A stretch of 64,000 nucleotides of DNA from Flavobacterium tibetense (GCF_003293845.1 NZ_QLST01000001.1:288470-352469), one strand, 5' to 3'; counted from the stretch's first letter, positions 8,596 through 18,322 are shown. Notes: generated by a model from the letters alone, not told the origin. Made by a program: numbers and translations.

Positions 8596-9562
8596 TGTAT
8601 TGCTCTTTCTTTTCGAAAGAAAACCCAATTTTCTCAATAATTTTTTGATTACTCACAACTGTTGTGTCATGAGCAGATTGCGCTAGTATTTTGGTGAATT
8701 TTCTTTTATTTCCAGTTAGTAAGGATAGTAACCAATCCATTCGCCACGCTATTGCGGTCAGTGTTTTATTGGCATAAATACTAGGTTTCTTTATTCCAAA
8801 AGTATTCGCTACGAAAATTAAAAAGTGTTCAATGCTTAAATTTTCGCCCACAACAATAAATTTTTCACCTGAAATTGAACTATTCATCAATACCGTCATG
8901 CTTTTTACAACATCATTCACACTTACTATCGAAATGTTACCTTTGGTATAAAACCATTGTCCTTTTTTTACCGATTGAATAATGGTGTCGCTTCCTTGAT
9001 TTGGGAAGCCAAAACCAAAAATCACTCCTGGATTCACAATTACCACTTCTAAACCTTCTTGATGACCACGCCAAACTTCCATTTCGGCGCCGTATTTGGT
9101 AATGGCATAATCACTGTGTAATTCTTCCTTATTCCATTCGGTTTCTTCTGTGATAGTCGTTTCGTGTTCTTTTGGACTTCCCAAAGCAGCAATCGAACTT
9201 ACATGGCAAAGCTTTTTTATTCCAAAATCGACGCAACAATTTACAACGTTTGCAGTTCCTTCGATATTGATTTTTCGAAGTTCGTCTTCATCATTGGGGT
9301 CAAAAGAAATCAAAGCGGCACAATGATAAACATGAGTAACATTTTCAAAAGCAATTTCTAAAGATGGAATATCGGTAATGTCACCTTTTACCCACTGAAT
9401 TTTATCAAAAAGTGCTAATTGATTATAAAAATAAAATACATTTTTAACCTTTTCAATTTGTTTTTCGGAACGGAATAACGCTTTTACTTCCTCATTTTCT
9501 TGAAGAAGTTGTACTAACAAATGCGAACCTACTAATCCTGTTGCTCCTGTAACTAAAATCAT
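8582..9562 (-). CDS. NAD-dependent epimerase/dehydratase (extended SDR)
   Basis: The 326-residue protein begins with the Rossmann motif TGATGLVGSH. It carries the SDR catalytic set: serine in HVSSIAALG and the YxxxK motif in YAITKYGAE, followed by IVNPGVIFGFG, all typical of extended SDR enzymes acting on nucleotide sugars or dihydroflavonol-like substrates. The C-terminal substrate domain does not reveal the substrate. It is transcribed alone and its tail overlaps the DUF4296 gene tail to tail. Confidence 0.85.
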   Translation of the reverse strand: MILVTGATGLVGSHLLVQLLQENEEVKALFRSEKQIEKVKNVFYFYNQLALFDKIQWVKGDITDIPSLEIAFENVTHVYHCAALISFDPNDEDELRKINIEGTANVVNCCVDFGIKKLCHVSSIAALGSPKEHETTITEETEWNKEELHSDYAITKYGAEMEVWRGHQEGLEVVIVNPGVIFGFGFPNQGSDTIIQSVKKGQWFYTKGNISIVSVNDVVKSMTVLMNSSISGEKFIVVGENLSIEHFLIFVANTFGIKKPSIYANKTLTAIAWRMDWLLSLLTGNKRKFTKILAQSAHDTTVVSNQKIIEKIGFSFEKKEQYIIPE

Positions 9563-9600
9563 GTGGTAAAGATACTATTTTTTGAGAAGATAGATAATAG

Positions 9601-9780
9601 AAGTGAGAAGATAGACTTGACTTTGTCGTTGATTTTTGTCGTTGATTTTGAATTTGAAATTGTCTTTCCGAGTTTACGAGGAATCTCCTACGAAGTAGGT
9701 TTTTGTTTGAGCGAAGCGAAAACCATTGCACTTGAACTTGATTTTTGTCTTTGAAATTGAACTTGATTTTGCCCTTGATT
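9601..9780. repeat. Degenerate intergenic repeat tract
   Basis: The 278-base gap before tyrS holds no gene. It contains two close copies of TTGTCGTTGATTTT, several CTTGATTTT units, a copy of the dispersed element CCGAGTTTACGAGGAATCTC (about 9667-9686), and a GAGCGAAGCGAAAACC fragment. These resemble the same families elsewhere in the window (41.65 kb and inside hemW). The spurious ORFs across this tract are by-products of the repeats. Confidence 0.6.
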
Positions 9781-9787
9781 TTTGAAA

Positions 9788-9822
9788 AAACTTTTAAACT
9801 TTTAAACTAAAGGTTATCTTTG
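9788..9822 (+). promoter_or_regulatory. Promoter of tyrS with AAACTTTT octamer repeats
   Basis: AAACTTTT, AAACTTTT and AAACTAAA occur in tandem at 9788-9811. The -7 element TATCTTTG (9815-9822) starts 11 bases after the start of the last unit. The ATG follows 18 bases after the -7 element. The same arrangement with the same spacing precedes the mrp gene. Confidence 0.6.
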
Positions 9823-9840
9823 CCAAAATTAAATTTAAAA

Positions 9841-11148
9841 ATGAAGAATTTAGTAGAAGAATTACGTTGGAGAGGTTTGTTTCATGATATGATGCCTGGA
9901 ACAGAAGAGCAATTACTAAAAGAAGCTACCACAGCTTATATTGGTTTTGATCCAACGGCAGACTCTTTACATATTGGAAGTTTAGTGCAAATTATTCTAT
10001 TAATGCACTTGAGGAAATCGGGTCATAAAGCCATTGCATTAGTGGGTGGAGCAACTGGAATGATTGGCGATCCTTCTGGAAAATCTAATGAAAGAAATTT
10101 ATTAGATGAAGCTACTTTAAATCACAATGTAGAAGGAATCAAAAATGTTTTGTCTCGCTTTTTAGATTTTGATGCGAAAGATGAAAACGCTCCAATTTTA
10201 GTCAACAATTATGATTGGATGAAAGATTTTTCATTTATTGATTTTGCTCGAGATATTGGAAAACGTATTACGGTGAACTACATGATGTCGAAAGACTCAG
10301 TAAAGAAACGTTTAAGTGGGGAAGAAGGGTCAGAAGGAATGAGCTTTACCGAATTTACGTATCAATTAATTCAAGGTTACGATTTTTATCATTTGAATAA
10401 ACATTATAATTGTTTGCTTCAAATGGGCGGAAGCGACCAATGGGGAAACATTACTACTGGTACAGAATTGGTAAGAAGAATGAACGTTGGTAATGATGAA
10501 AAATCAAAAGCATACGCGTTAACCACACCATTAATTACAAAAGCTGATGGTTCTAAATTCGGAAAATCTGAAGGTGGAAACGTTTGGTTAGATGCTGATA
10601 AAACTTCGGTTTATAAATTTTACCAATTTTGGTTAAATTCTACCGATGTTGATGCTGAAAAGTACATTAAGATTTTTACATTCTTAGATAAAGAAACGAT
10701 TGAAAAATTAATTGCAGAACATAACGAAGCACCTCATTTAAGAGTGTTGCAAAAGCGTTTAGCAGAAGAAATCACTGTGATGGTACATTCTGCAGCAGAT
10801 TTAGAAAATGCAATCGCAGCTTCGAATGCGTTTTTTAGCCCAACGATGGATGAGTTGAAAAAGTTAGATGAGAAAACGTTTTTAGAAGTGTTTGATGGAG
10901 TTCCTCAAGCAGAAATTTCGACGGAAGATTTGAATGCAGGTTTAGATATGATTGCAGCATTAGCAGCAAAAACCAACTTCTTAGCTTCTAATAGTGATGC
11001 GCGTAGAGAATTGAAACAAAACTCGATTTCTTTAAACAAAGTGAAAGTAGGGGAAGATAAAATCATTACGAAAGAAGACCTTATCAATAATCAATTCTTG
11101 TTATTGCAAAAAGGAAAGAAAAATTATTACGTGATTAAGGTTAAATAA
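9841..11148 (+). CDS. tyrS: Tyrosyl-tRNA synthetase
   Basis: The 435-residue class I synthetase charges tRNA-Tyr. It shows the HIGH-type motif as HIGS (DSLHIGSL), the tyrosine and tRNA-binding segment [18 protein letters not shown], and the KMSKS-type loop as KFGKS. The C-terminal 65 residues ([11 protein letters not shown]..., ending [10 protein letters not shown]) form the S4-like RNA-binding domain. The upstream in-frame TTG at 9820 lies inside the -7 element, so the ATG at 9841 is the start. The 3' end overlaps the convergent LuxE-like gene by eight bases. Confidence 0.97.
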   Translation: MKNLVEELRWRGLFHDMMPGTEEQLLKEATTAYIGFDPTADSLHIGSLVQIILLMHLRKSGHKAIALVGGATGMIGDPSGKSNERNLLDEATLNHNVEGIKNVLSRFLDFDAKDENAPILVNNYDWMKDFSFIDFARDIGKRITVNYMMSKDSVKKRLSGEEGSEGMSFTEFTYQLIQGYDFYHLNKHYNCLLQMGGSDQWGNITTGTELVRRMNVGNDEKSKAYALTTPLITKADGSKFGKSEGGNVWLDADKTSVYKFYQFWLNSTDVDAEKYIKIFTFLDKETIEKLIAEHNEAPHLRVLQKRLAEEITVMVHSAADLENAIAASNAFFSPTMDELKKLDEKTFLEVFDGVPQAEISTEDLNAGLDMIAALAAKTNFLASNSDARRELKQNSISLNKVKVGEDKIITKEDLINNQFLLLQKGKKNYYVIKVK

Positions 11149-12121
11149 CCATCAGGTTACAACCACGAATATCAGAATTATCAAAACGTCCCAACACTTC
11201 GAAAGAATGGTTGGGATATTTTTTTCCCAAATCTTGTGTAGCAATAAATGAACACGAATTGATATTGGCTAAATCAATCACGTTAATGCCGCCCGTTTTC
11301 CCTTCAGCAACATAAGTCAAAGCATCTTCCGTATCGCGAATTAGAATTTGCATCCAAGGCGGACACTCAAAAACGCCATCACCAAGAGAATACGCTTGTG
11401 AAAGTAATTCGGTCATGCCATATTCGGAATGAATTTTTGAAACGCCAAATCCATTGCATAAAATAGCGTGTAATTCTTCGCGAATCATTTCTTTACGTTT
11501 GCCTTTCATGCCACCAGTTTCCATGATGATAGTGTTTTTTAATTGGAAATTTTGTTTCTCAATTAAATCTAACAAAGCATACGTAACACCAATTAAAATC
11601 ACATTTTGGCCCGAATTATCCAATTCAATTAGTTTCGAAATCAACTCATCGTAATTATTCAAATAAAATCCAGAATCTTGATGATTACTACTTTGGATTA
11701 AATCTTCAACCATATAAATCAACGAAGAACCTTCACGTTCCAAATAGGATGGAAGTAAGGCTAAAACACAATAATCTTCAATATTTCCGTAGAATTCTGA
11801 AAATCCTAAGCGATAACTCATTTCGTACCAACTTACATCAGTAACCAAATGTTTACTAGTTTGTAGTCCGGTTGTTCCACTACTGGTGAACGTTTGCTGA
11901 ATAGCTTCAGGCGAACTTAAAACGTCATGACTTTTAAAAAACTGAATCGGTAAAAAAGGAATTTCGGTTAATGATTTCACATTGTTTTTGTCTTTCTTCA
12001 AGAAGTTGCAAAATTGTTGGTATACCAAATTAGTATCGTACTGATGTCGAAATACTTTTAAAGTAATTTTTTCAAATTCTTTTTTAGAACCAATTTGGAA
12101 AATATCTTCTTTTGAAATCAT
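11141..12121 (-). CDS. LuxE/PaaK-like acyl-protein synthetase or acyltransferase
   Basis: From the ATG before ISKEDIFQ the protein has 326 residues. The upstream ATG is rejected because the extension would run through the terminator hairpin at 12157-12184. It shows the adenylate-forming family's FTSSGTTG motif and a C-terminal [13 protein letters not shown] segment typical of LuxE-type acyl-protein synthetases. Members activate a carboxylate as acyl-AMP; in flavobacteria this single-copy gene has an unknown substrate. It stands alone on the minus strand. Confidence 0.78.
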   Translation of the reverse strand: MISKEDIFQIGSKKEFEKITLKVFRHQYDTNLVYQQFCNFLKKDKNNVKSLTEIPFLPIQFFKSHDVLSSPEAIQQTFTSSGTTGLQTSKHLVTDVSWYEMSYRLGFSEFYGNIEDYCVLALLPSYLEREGSSLIYMVEDLIQSSNHQDSGFYLNNYDELISKLIELDNSGQNVILIGVTYALLDLIEKQNFQLKNTIIMETGGMKGKRKEMIREELHAILCNGFGVSKIHSEYGMTELLSQAYSLGDGVFECPPWMQILIRDTEDALTYVAEGKTGGINVIDLANINSCSFIATQDLGKKYPNHSFEVLGRFDNSDIRGCNLMVI

Positions 12122-12156
12122 GGTGCAAAAATAACAAACAAATTGGTCATAAATAA

Positions 12157-12184
12157 AAAAGCACCAACTTTCGTTGATGCTTTT
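12157..12184 (-). terminator. Terminator of the T9SS protein gene at 12.2 kb
   Basis: The minus-strand RNA would form AAAAGCATCAAC / GTTGGTGCTTTT around a GAAA loop, followed by Us. The hairpin is nearly the same as the one at 13978-14007 behind the paralogous neighbour. Confidence 0.8.
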
Positions 12185-12204
12185 CAATATATTGTAAAAA
12201 CTAA

Positions 12205-13899
12205 TTATTGAATAACTAATTTTCTTGTAGCAGTTTTTCCTTCTTCTGTAATTTTTACAATGTAAACACCAGCGTTTAATCCAGAAACGTTTACAGCGTT
12301 ATTAATCACGTTAGATTTTAAAACTTCTTTTCCTAATACATCGAAAATTTGAACTGACATATTAGCATTAGCAGTTGAAGTCAAAAATAATGTATTTCCT
12401 TTTAATGGGTTTGGATACATGGTTAGACCTTCGATTGCGTTGAAATCATTAGTTGAAAGCGTGTTAACATCAACAAAAGATCTTGCAACAACTCTTGGTG
12501 TTGCAACATTTTTAGAAACCAATACAATAACATCTCTTGTAACATCTGGTATAATGTTTGAATTTACTACGTAATCAACTTCGGTTAAGAAGGTTCTGAA
12601 TTCCATTGTATTTCCGTCACTGATATTATATGTAACATTTCCAGCAAATGTATTTGTACCGTTTCCGTCTGCAAAAGTTACATTGTTAATTCTAACTAAT
12701 TCACTTTCGTATAACTCAACATTACCTATTATATTTGCAATTGTAACAACTTCTGGAGTGATAGTATTTCCTGTTGAAGAAGGGGCAATGTTTTCTAAAG
12801 GAACAATCTGTAATAAATCATTGAAGTAAGTGGTTTGACCTCTAAATCCTGTCATTCCATCTCCAATTGCAAAAGTATTAGTGATTACATTTCCAGCGTC
12901 ATCAATCAAAATTGCTGCTGTAGCATCTTGAATATACTTTTGATTTCTTGGTGTTCTAGCATAAGTTACTATTGCTTCGCTGTTTATTTGATAATAACGG
13001 CCAATACCGTAGTCTAAAACATCAAGTCTTACATCATTTATGCTGTTTACAATGTAGTATCCTTCAATTGTAAAAAATACAGTAGTATTAACGGCGGGTG
13101 ATATCGGAGTGCCTGTATCATCAACAAGTTCAACATAAATGGTGTAAGAATTAGGAATTAAACTTGTAAGTTCAATTGGAGTTGTATTAAATTTACTTAT
13201 TGCGGTACCTCCATTTACAGTATATCTAATATGTCCATTACCACTTCCTGGGTTAGCAACAATAAAATTAGATACTGATAAACTCACGTTAACTGCAGTT
13301 GTAGCTGGATTGTAAGTAGTTCCATTTGATGGAGACGAGATTATTAATGTAGGATCAGAAGTTGGAGCAGTCCAAGCAAAATCATCTACCATTATTCTTT
13401 CTGTTGTTCCGTTAGATCTAATTCTAATTTGAATATTAGCATTTGAACTATTGATTACACCGTTTACTGTTTTCCAATCAGAATCTGTTGTTACCGCAGC
13501 GTCAATTGTTGATGAAAACGTCCAGTCAGTACCGCCGTTTGTTGAGTATTCAACTGTAAAATTTGTTGCTGGAGAATTATCCCAACGTCTTGCTGCGAAA
13601 GAAAAGTTTCCAACTCCTCCAGAAGCAATTGTCATAGTAAGTGAAGAAGAAGCATTATCTCTTAAACGAAATGAATATGTTCCATTTGCACCTGGAAAGC
13701 CATCTGTAACAGCGGTGCTATTTCTAATAACACTTGCTCCAATTGCAGAAAAAACGCCATCATTATATCCGTGATCAGAATAAGCAGTAAATAATCCTGC
13801 TCCTTGAACCCAATTTGTCGGTTCGTCGAAATTAATTGAGCCTTGAGCAAAAATTGCTACAGAAAAGAAAGTTAAAAGTAGTGTGTAAATTTTTTTCAT
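12205..13899 (-). CDS. Secreted multidomain protein with T9SS type A sorting domain
   Basis: The start is the ATG before KKIYTLLLTFF, giving 564 residues with a signal peptide ending IFAQ; longer in-frame starts would include the promoter. After the signal are a jelly-roll-like domain (about 22-180), an Ig-like segment (SPSNGTTYNP, about 185-275) and an OB-like domain resembling DUF5689/DUF6359 (YIQDATAAILIDD, about 285-475). The last 80 residues are a type A sorting domain (MYPNPLKG, VQIFDVLGKEV, GVYIVKI, ending KLVIQ). The protein should be exported by Sec and delivered to the surface or medium by T9SS. The C-terminal domain is almost identical to that of the next gene. Confidence 0.9.
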   Translation of the reverse strand: MKKIYTLLLTFFSVAIFAQGSINFDEPTNWVQGAGLFTAYSDHGYNDGVFSAIGASVIRNSTAVTDGFPGANGTYSFRLRDNASSSLTMTIASGGVGNFSFAARRWDNSPATNFTVEYSTNGGTDWTFSSTIDAAVTTDSDWKTVNGVINSSNANIQIRIRSNGTTERIMVDDFAWTAPTSDPTLIISSPSNGTTYNPATTAVNVSLSVSNFIVANPGSGNGHIRYTVNGGTAISKFNTTPIELTSLIPNSYTIYVELVDDTGTPISPAVNTTVFFTIEGYYIVNSINDVRLDVLDYGIGRYYQINSEAIVTYARTPRNQKYIQDATAAILIDDAGNVITNTFAIGDGMTGFRGQTTYFNDLLQIVPLENIAPSSTGNTITPEVVTIANIIGNVELYESELVRINNVTFADGNGTNTFAGNVTYNISDGNTMEFRTFLTEVDYVVNSNIIPDVTRDVIVLVSKNVATPRVVARSFVDVNTLSTNDFNAIEGLTMYPNPLKGNTLFLTSTANANMSVQIFDVLGKEVLKSNVINNAVNVSGLNAGVYIVKITEEGKTATRKLVIQ

Positions 13900-13925
13900 T
13901 TTTTTTAAAATTAAAATTGGGGTGA

Positions 13926-13955
13926 CAAAACTAATCATTTTTTTATTTATTACAA
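13926..13955 (-). promoter_or_regulatory. Full flavobacterial promoter (TTG-19 bp-TAGTTTTG)
   Basis: On the minus strand TTG (13955-13953) is followed after exactly 19 bases by TAGTTTTG (13933-13926). Both -33 and -7 elements are present, 26 bases before the start codon. It is the best-formed promoter noticed in the window. Confidence 0.7.
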
Positions 13956-13977
13956 TGATTGATAGAATTTTATATAA

Positions 13978-14007
13978 AAAAAGCATCAACATTTGTTGAT
14001 GCTTTTT
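13978..14007 (-). terminator. Terminator of the T9SS protein gene at 14.0 kb
   Basis: A perfect stem AAAAAGCATCAAC / GTTGATGCTTTTT with an ATTT loop follows the stop of the upstream minus-strand gene. Confidence 0.85.
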
Positions 14008-14025
14008 ATTATGTTGAAAAAAAAC

Positions 14026-15738
14026 TTATTGAATAACTAATTTTCTTGTTGCTGTTTTTCCTTCTTCTGTAATTTTTACGATGTAAACACCTGAATTTAA
14101 GCCAGAAACGTTTACAGTGTTGTTAATTACGTTAGATTTTAAAACTTCTTTTCCTAATACATCAAAAATTTGAACAGTCATAATCGCATTAGCAGTAGAA
14201 GTTAAATATAATGTATTTCCTTTTAATGGGTTTGGATACATAGTTAAGCCATCTATTGCGTTGAATGATGATGACGATAGCGTAAAGTTTGGTAACGTAT
14301 CAATGGTTAACTCATCTACAAGCATAGCTGGTGTATTAGTTGCAGAATCTTGACGTAAAATAAAACCTGCAAAGCTTGTAATTGCACTAGCTGGTGTTAC
14401 ACTTACAGTTGTGCTAGCCGTACCTCCTATAGTTGGGTTTTCGAATAATGATAATGTGTTAGTTCCAAAATCATAACCTAAAACTAAGTATTGAGTACTA
14501 CCAACATTGAATAAGTTTGCAGACCAAACAATATCTCCAGCTGCTGCTGTTGGGCTAATCCCAAATTGATATTGAGTACCATCATTTCTCATCCAAATAC
14601 GAGCAGTTGTAAAAGAATTTGAACCGTCATTTAAAACCGCAAAATATGTTGTGCCAGATACTCCAGTTATATCAGTTACACTAGTTAAAAAAGAAACATA
14701 TAATTCTCCGGAAGTTGTTTCAGTGAATGGTAATCTTGGGTCGCTACCTGTTCCAGCGAATGAAACGTGATTTCCAGTAGAAGTTATTCCAGTATAATTT
14801 AAATTACCAGTTGCAACTAAAATATTGTCACTTCCAACAGATGCATTTGTCCACATTTGAGACGCATTAAGTTCAGATCCTACAGTATAATTAAATGGTT
14901 CGTTAACAGGAAGGGTGTTTATTGGTTTACATTCAGGACTGTTACCAGAAACTTCAAGGTTACATGTTCCGCCTGTAATTTCAACATCAAAATTTGTTCC
15001 TTCTGTGTAAGTTAAAACAATATTTCCTGACGCTACTGAAGATGGATTATCTCCGCCAATAGTTGCACCTGGAGCATTGATTGTATATGTTGCCAAACTT
15101 CCGCCAGTGAATGGGATAGTTACGGTGTAATTGTCCAAGGCTAATGTAGAAGCTTCACATGCAACAACTGGAGTCTCTAAAGATAATGCACATGTTGCAG
15201 AAACATTGGTAAGTTTAACATCATCAATTCTAAATTGAGCCGTAGTTATTGTTTGAGTAAAACGAATTCTTAAGTTTGTAGTACTTGGAATGCCTGACGT
15301 AATTGTAATTAATGTCCAGTTAGAAGTTCCGGTTCCTGTAGCTCTTGAATAAGTTAATTGAGTGAAATCTGTCCCGTTTTCACTTACTTCAACTATAAGT
15401 TCGTTACTTGCAGCATTAGCACTTTTGTGGTGTCCAAAACTCAATTGAATATCTGATGCACTGTATGATGAAGTGTTTATACCTTCAATTAATAAAAATC
15501 TTCCAACAGTACCAGTAAAAAAAACATTTCCGCTGCCAGTTGCTCCAGTATATCCAGTTGAAGCTGTTGAGGTTCTTACATCAGCAGTTCCTGAATAGAT
15601 GATAGGACTTGCGTTTTGAAAAGTATGATCGGCAATTGCTGTTGTTGTTGCTGGTGATCCCATATCTTCAGAGTAGAAAGTTTGAGAAAATCCAAAGCTA
15701 GAGTATACTAAAAGGATAATAATGTAAAGTCTTTTCAT
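14026..15738 (-). CDS. Secreted protein with T9SS type A sorting domain
   Basis: The 570-residue protein has a signal peptide (MKRLYIIILLVYSSFGFSQ). A beta-rich jelly-roll-like domain (about 20-180) ends in FRIDDVKLTNVS. A cysteine-containing linker domain (about 180-270) comes next, then a second beta-rich domain (about 275-485, LPVNEPFNYTVGSELN to MLVDELTID). The C-terminal 80 residues are a type A sorting domain that differs from that of the 12.2-kb gene at only about 6 of 79 positions, although the N-terminal parts are unrelated in length and order. It is probably a cell-surface or secreted binding protein or enzyme; no catalytic motif is recognised. Confidence 0.9.
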   Translation of the reverse strand: MKRLYIIILLVYSSFGFSQTFYSEDMGSPATTTAIADHTFQNASPIIYSGTADVRTSTASTGYTGATGSGNVFFTGTVGRFLLIEGINTSSYSASDIQLSFGHHKSANAASNELIVEVSENGTDFTQLTYSRATGTGTSNWTLITITSGIPSTTNLRIRFTQTITTAQFRIDDVKLTNVSATCALSLETPVVACEASTLALDNYTVTIPFTGGSLATYTINAPGATIGGDNPSSVASGNIVLTYTEGTNFDVEITGGTCNLEVSGNSPECKPINTLPVNEPFNYTVGSELNASQMWTNASVGSDNILVATGNLNYTGITSTGNHVSFAGTGSDPRLPFTETTSGELYVSFLTSVTDITGVSGTTYFAVLNDGSNSFTTARIWMRNDGTQYQFGISPTAAAGDIVWSANLFNVGSTQYLVLGYDFGTNTLSLFENPTIGGTASTTVSVTPASAITSFAGFILRQDSATNTPAMLVDELTIDTLPNFTLSSSSFNAIDGLTMYPNPLKGNTLYLTSTANAIMTVQIFDVLGKEVLKSNVINNTVNVSGLNSGVYIVKITEEGKTATRKLVIQ

Positions 15739-15834
15739 AATTATAAGAATTTTAATTCGTTACAAATTTAGTTACATTTTTAGAATTAAATAAAAATGCA
15801 ATGTAAAATAAAGGTTAAAGTTTGTTTTTTTGAA

Positions 15835-16173
15835 CTAGTTAACAATCAGTTTTCTAGTTGCGGTAGCTTCGCCTTCTTTTACTTTAATGATATAAACGCC
15901 AGCAGTTAAGGAGCTCACGTTTATTTCTTTTGATGCAGAAGTAGTTTCAAATACTTTCTTGCCTAATACATCAAAAATTTCAATTTTTTTGTCAAGGGCA
16001 GCTTTGGAGGTAATATAAATTTTGCCAGAATTGGTTGGGTTAGGATAAATAGCCAATCCATCTATAGCAGGTTCTTGGTTTTTATTTGCGCTAATTGGCT
16101 TTTGCTCTTGAGAAATAGCTTCTAAAGAGAAAAGAGAAACAAAAAGAAATAGTATAAAGTATTTTTTTGCCAT
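15835..16173 (-). CDS. Stand-alone T9SS sorting-domain protein
   Basis: The start is the ATG before AKKYFILFLFVS, giving 112 residues. A signal peptide (about 1-22, ending AISQ) is followed by a 17-residue linker and then only a type A sorting domain (IDGLAIYPNPTNSGKIYI, IEIFDVLGKKVFET, LTAGVYIIKVKEG, ending RKLIVN). No cargo domain is present. It could be a small surface protein in its own right, a decoy or regulator of the sorting machinery, or the remnant of a larger protein. The reading frame is intact and codons look normal, so it is not an obvious pseudogene. Confidence 0.85.
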   Translation of the reverse strand: MAKKYFILFLFVSLFSLEAISQEQKPISANKNQEPAIDGLAIYPNPTNSGKIYITSKAALDKKIEIFDVLGKKVFETTSASKEINVSSLTAGVYIIKVKEGEATATRKLIVN

Positions 16174-16232
16174 TAGCTTCAAATATTAGTGTAAAGATAC
16201 TAAAAAAATAATTGCAAATACAATGCCAAATA

Positions 16233-16258
16233 AAAAATCCCTCAATTGAGGGATTTTT
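16233..16258 (-). terminator. Terminator of the lipoprotein gene at 16.3 kb
   Basis: A 26-base perfect palindrome centred on CCCTCAATTGAGGG is followed by a T-rich run on the minus strand. Confidence 0.8.
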
Positions 16259-16324
16259 GTAAGTATTTTTTAAAAAATATTATTGAATCATGTCATTTTT
16301 AACAACTTTATTAGTTGATTCTTT

Positions 16325-16873
16325 TTATTTATTTTTCCAAACTCTTTTTTCTGTGTCGTAATAAGTTAAATCATCAGGAAATTCTATCCAAAATTCAGGT
16401 TGGGAGTTTTTAGTATAATATTCTTCAATATTTTTTCCTAATACAATTTTATCAAAAAGTATTTTACTTTTTAAGTTTAATTCTGGTAATTCCATTTTCC
16501 AAGTTCTGCAAATTTCTTCATAGTAAACTATTGAATCTTTTTCAATTTTCAATTTTCCTATTGTAGCTACTTTTTTTAATTTTAAACTCGGAGCTATTTT
16601 GCTAATGGCAAAAAATATGAATCCATCCTCATTTTTATAGTAGTGAATTAATTCTGCTTCTTTAACTTTTCTTTGATAATAACTATTATTTATAGTATCC
16701 CATTTTTTTTCATGAGATACATTTTTTGGTAACCCTTCGAAATATCTAACAATATTTTCTTTGAACGCCAAATTTTCTTCATTAGTTAGATAATCACTAG
16801 GATTCGATAAAACTTCTTTTTTACAACTAAATAAAGAAAGTGCAAATAATATAATATAAATGTATTTAACCAT
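16325..16873 (-). CDS. Lipoprotein of unknown function
   Basis: The start is the ATG before VKYIYIILFAL, giving 182 residues. A lipoprotein signal ends at SLFSCKKE. The mature part is mixed alpha/beta with several Trp and Tyr residues; I do not recognise a family. It is flanked by its own terminator and by the terminator of the beta-helix gene, so it is a single-gene unit. Its AT content is somewhat higher than its neighbours. Confidence 0.78.
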   Translation of the reverse strand: MVKYIYIILFALSLFSCKKEVLSNPSDYLTNEENLAFKENIVRYFEGLPKNVSHEKKWDTINNSYYQRKVKEAELIHYYKNEDGFIFFAISKIAPSLKLKKVATIGKLKIEKDSIVYYEEICRTWKMELPELNLKSKILFDKIVLGKNIEEYYTKNSQPEFWIEFPDDLTYYDTEKRVWKNK

Positions 16874-16895
16874 AAGATTTGAATAAAATAATAAA

Positions 16896-16923
16896 AACCC
16901 CAAAGTTTATTGACTTTGGGGTT
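16896..16923 (-). terminator. Terminator of the TonB receptor/beta-helix operon
   Basis: The stem AACCCCAAAGT / ACTTTGGGGTT with a short loop has a T-rich tail on the minus strand, 20 bases after the stop codon of the lipoprotein at 16.9 kb. Confidence 0.85.
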
Positions 16924-16942
16924 AAAGCTGATTTTTTTAAAA

Positions 16943-18322
16943 TTAGTATGCTCTGTTGTTTGGTAAGAATTCAGCCCAATTAGCAGTCCAATCTGTAGCT
17001 CCGAATGCACCTCTGTAAGCGACAGTTTGAAGACCAGATAATTTGCTATCTGTAAATGAAGCTCCTGAAGCTAGTGTTCCACTTGTAACTGTAAAGGTTG
17101 GGTTTGCTGAGTAACCACCTGTAGTATTGTTACCAAAAGCGATATTTGGATTTAAACCTAATACAGTAAATTGATCTTCAATTGCTGCAGTAATAGTTGT
17201 ATTGCTGGCAGTCCATAAATTTGTTACATCAGTTGCTGTAGCTGTCATCCCTGATCCAACTGAATATGTAGTTGTAGGTGCTACTAAAATATTGTTTAAT
17301 AATTTACCAGTTGGAGTTGTGCCTGAATAATTATCATAAACAGATTGTTGATTCATTCTAATTCCTCTAGGGTAACCTATAAATACTGAGTTAGCAATTG
17401 TTACTGCAGTTCTTCTTCTTAAATCAATTGAATGTTGGTAGTTTGCATTAATTTGTTGAGCGTTAGTTGCTTTAGGACCTACACAAGTAAAATTTGAGAA
17501 AACACCTTCTGTAAGTAAAGTTGTAACGTTGTCATTAGGGCCATTATCACATTCAAATGAGTTTGAACCTGATTGATCAGCAAAAGAAGGATATCTAACC
17601 TCTAGACCAAATTGATTTTTACCTACATAACCAAAGTCAACATCAAAGCTATCATCCCAAGAAGCAAATGAAATTAAGTATTTACCATTAATAGTTCCAC
17701 CAAACCATTCGAAACCATCATCTCCACCAAAAGAAACTTGGCAGTATTCCATTGTTGTTTCACTACCTACACCACCCATAGTGATAGAGTTCGTTTCATT
17801 ATTAGGAGTTAATTCAATTCCTGCATATTCAACTCTCAAATATCTTAATGTTCCTGAATCATCAGCAGCGTCAGTGCCCCCATAAACAACAGCAGGAGTA
17901 ATTCCTTCAATTTCTGGATTTACTTGGTTTACAGGAGCATTACCTAAAATAACTAAACCGCCCCAATCTCCTCTATCTCTAGAACCAGCTGGCAAGTTTG
18001 AAGTCATAACGATTGGCTCAGTCGCAGTTCCATTAGCTTCAATTTTACCACCTCTGTCAATTATTAAAGTACCTTTAGTTGCTTTGTCTCCTTTGATTAT
18101 TGTTCCTGGTTCAATTGTTAAAGTTTTTCCACTTCTAACAAAAGTTTGTCCTTTGATTAAGTATTTTTTGTCGTTTGTTAAGGTTCTTGTTTCAAGGTTT
18201 CCTTCTAAAACAACAACTGTGTTGTCATTGTTGTTGTTTGAATTGTCGTCATCACTAGAACAACCAACAACTGCTAAAGCTGATATCATCAAGCTTGTTA
18301 AAAATAATTTAGAAATTTTCAT
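16943..18322 (-). CDS. Surface lipoprotein with right-handed beta-helix character
   Basis: The 459-residue protein has a lipoprotein signal ending AVVGCSSDDD and an Asn/Asp-rich linker (about 22-36). A repetitive parallel-beta region follows: LTIEPGTIIKGDKATKGTLI, GDWGGLVILGNAPVN, GGDDGFEWFGGTINGKY, WDDSFDVDFGYVGKNQFG. Homologues in Bacteroidota are often labelled multidrug transporter, which nothing in the sequence supports. The gene lies 37 bases behind a TonB receptor, so the two probably form an outer-membrane uptake or binding pair, analogous to SusC/SusD although the lipoprotein is not SusD-like. Confidence 0.85.
   Translation of the reverse strand: MKISKLFLTSLMISALAVVGCSSDDDNSNNNNDNTVVVLEGNLETRTLTNDKKYLIKGQTFVRSGKTLTIEPGTIIKGDKATKGTLIIDRGGKIEANGTATEPIVMTSNLPAGSRDRGDWGGLVILGNAPVNQVNPEIEGITPAVVYGGTDAADDSGTLRYLRVEYAGIELTPNNETNSITMGGVGSETTMEYCQVSFGGDDGFEWFGGTINGKYLISFASWDDSFDVDFGYVGKNQFGLEVRYPSFADQSGSNSFECDNGPNDNVTTLLTEGVFSNFTCVGPKATNAQQINANYQHSIDLRRRTAVTIANSVFIGYPRGIRMNQQSVYDNYSGTTPTGKLLNNILVAPTTTYSVGSGMTATATDVTNLWTASNTTITAAIEDQFTVLGLNPNIAFGNNTTGGYSANPTFTVTSGTLASGASFTDSKLSGLQTVAYRGAFGATDWTANWAEFLPNNRAY

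Noticed and set aside
9492..9754. Overlapping ORFs on both strands before tyrS
   Set aside because: They translate repeat-rich intergenic DNA and have no protein-like composition or neighbours.
12835..13774. Plus-strand ORFs inside the T9SS gene at 12.2 kb
   Set aside because: They are antisense shadows of a gene with clear domains and a sorting signal.
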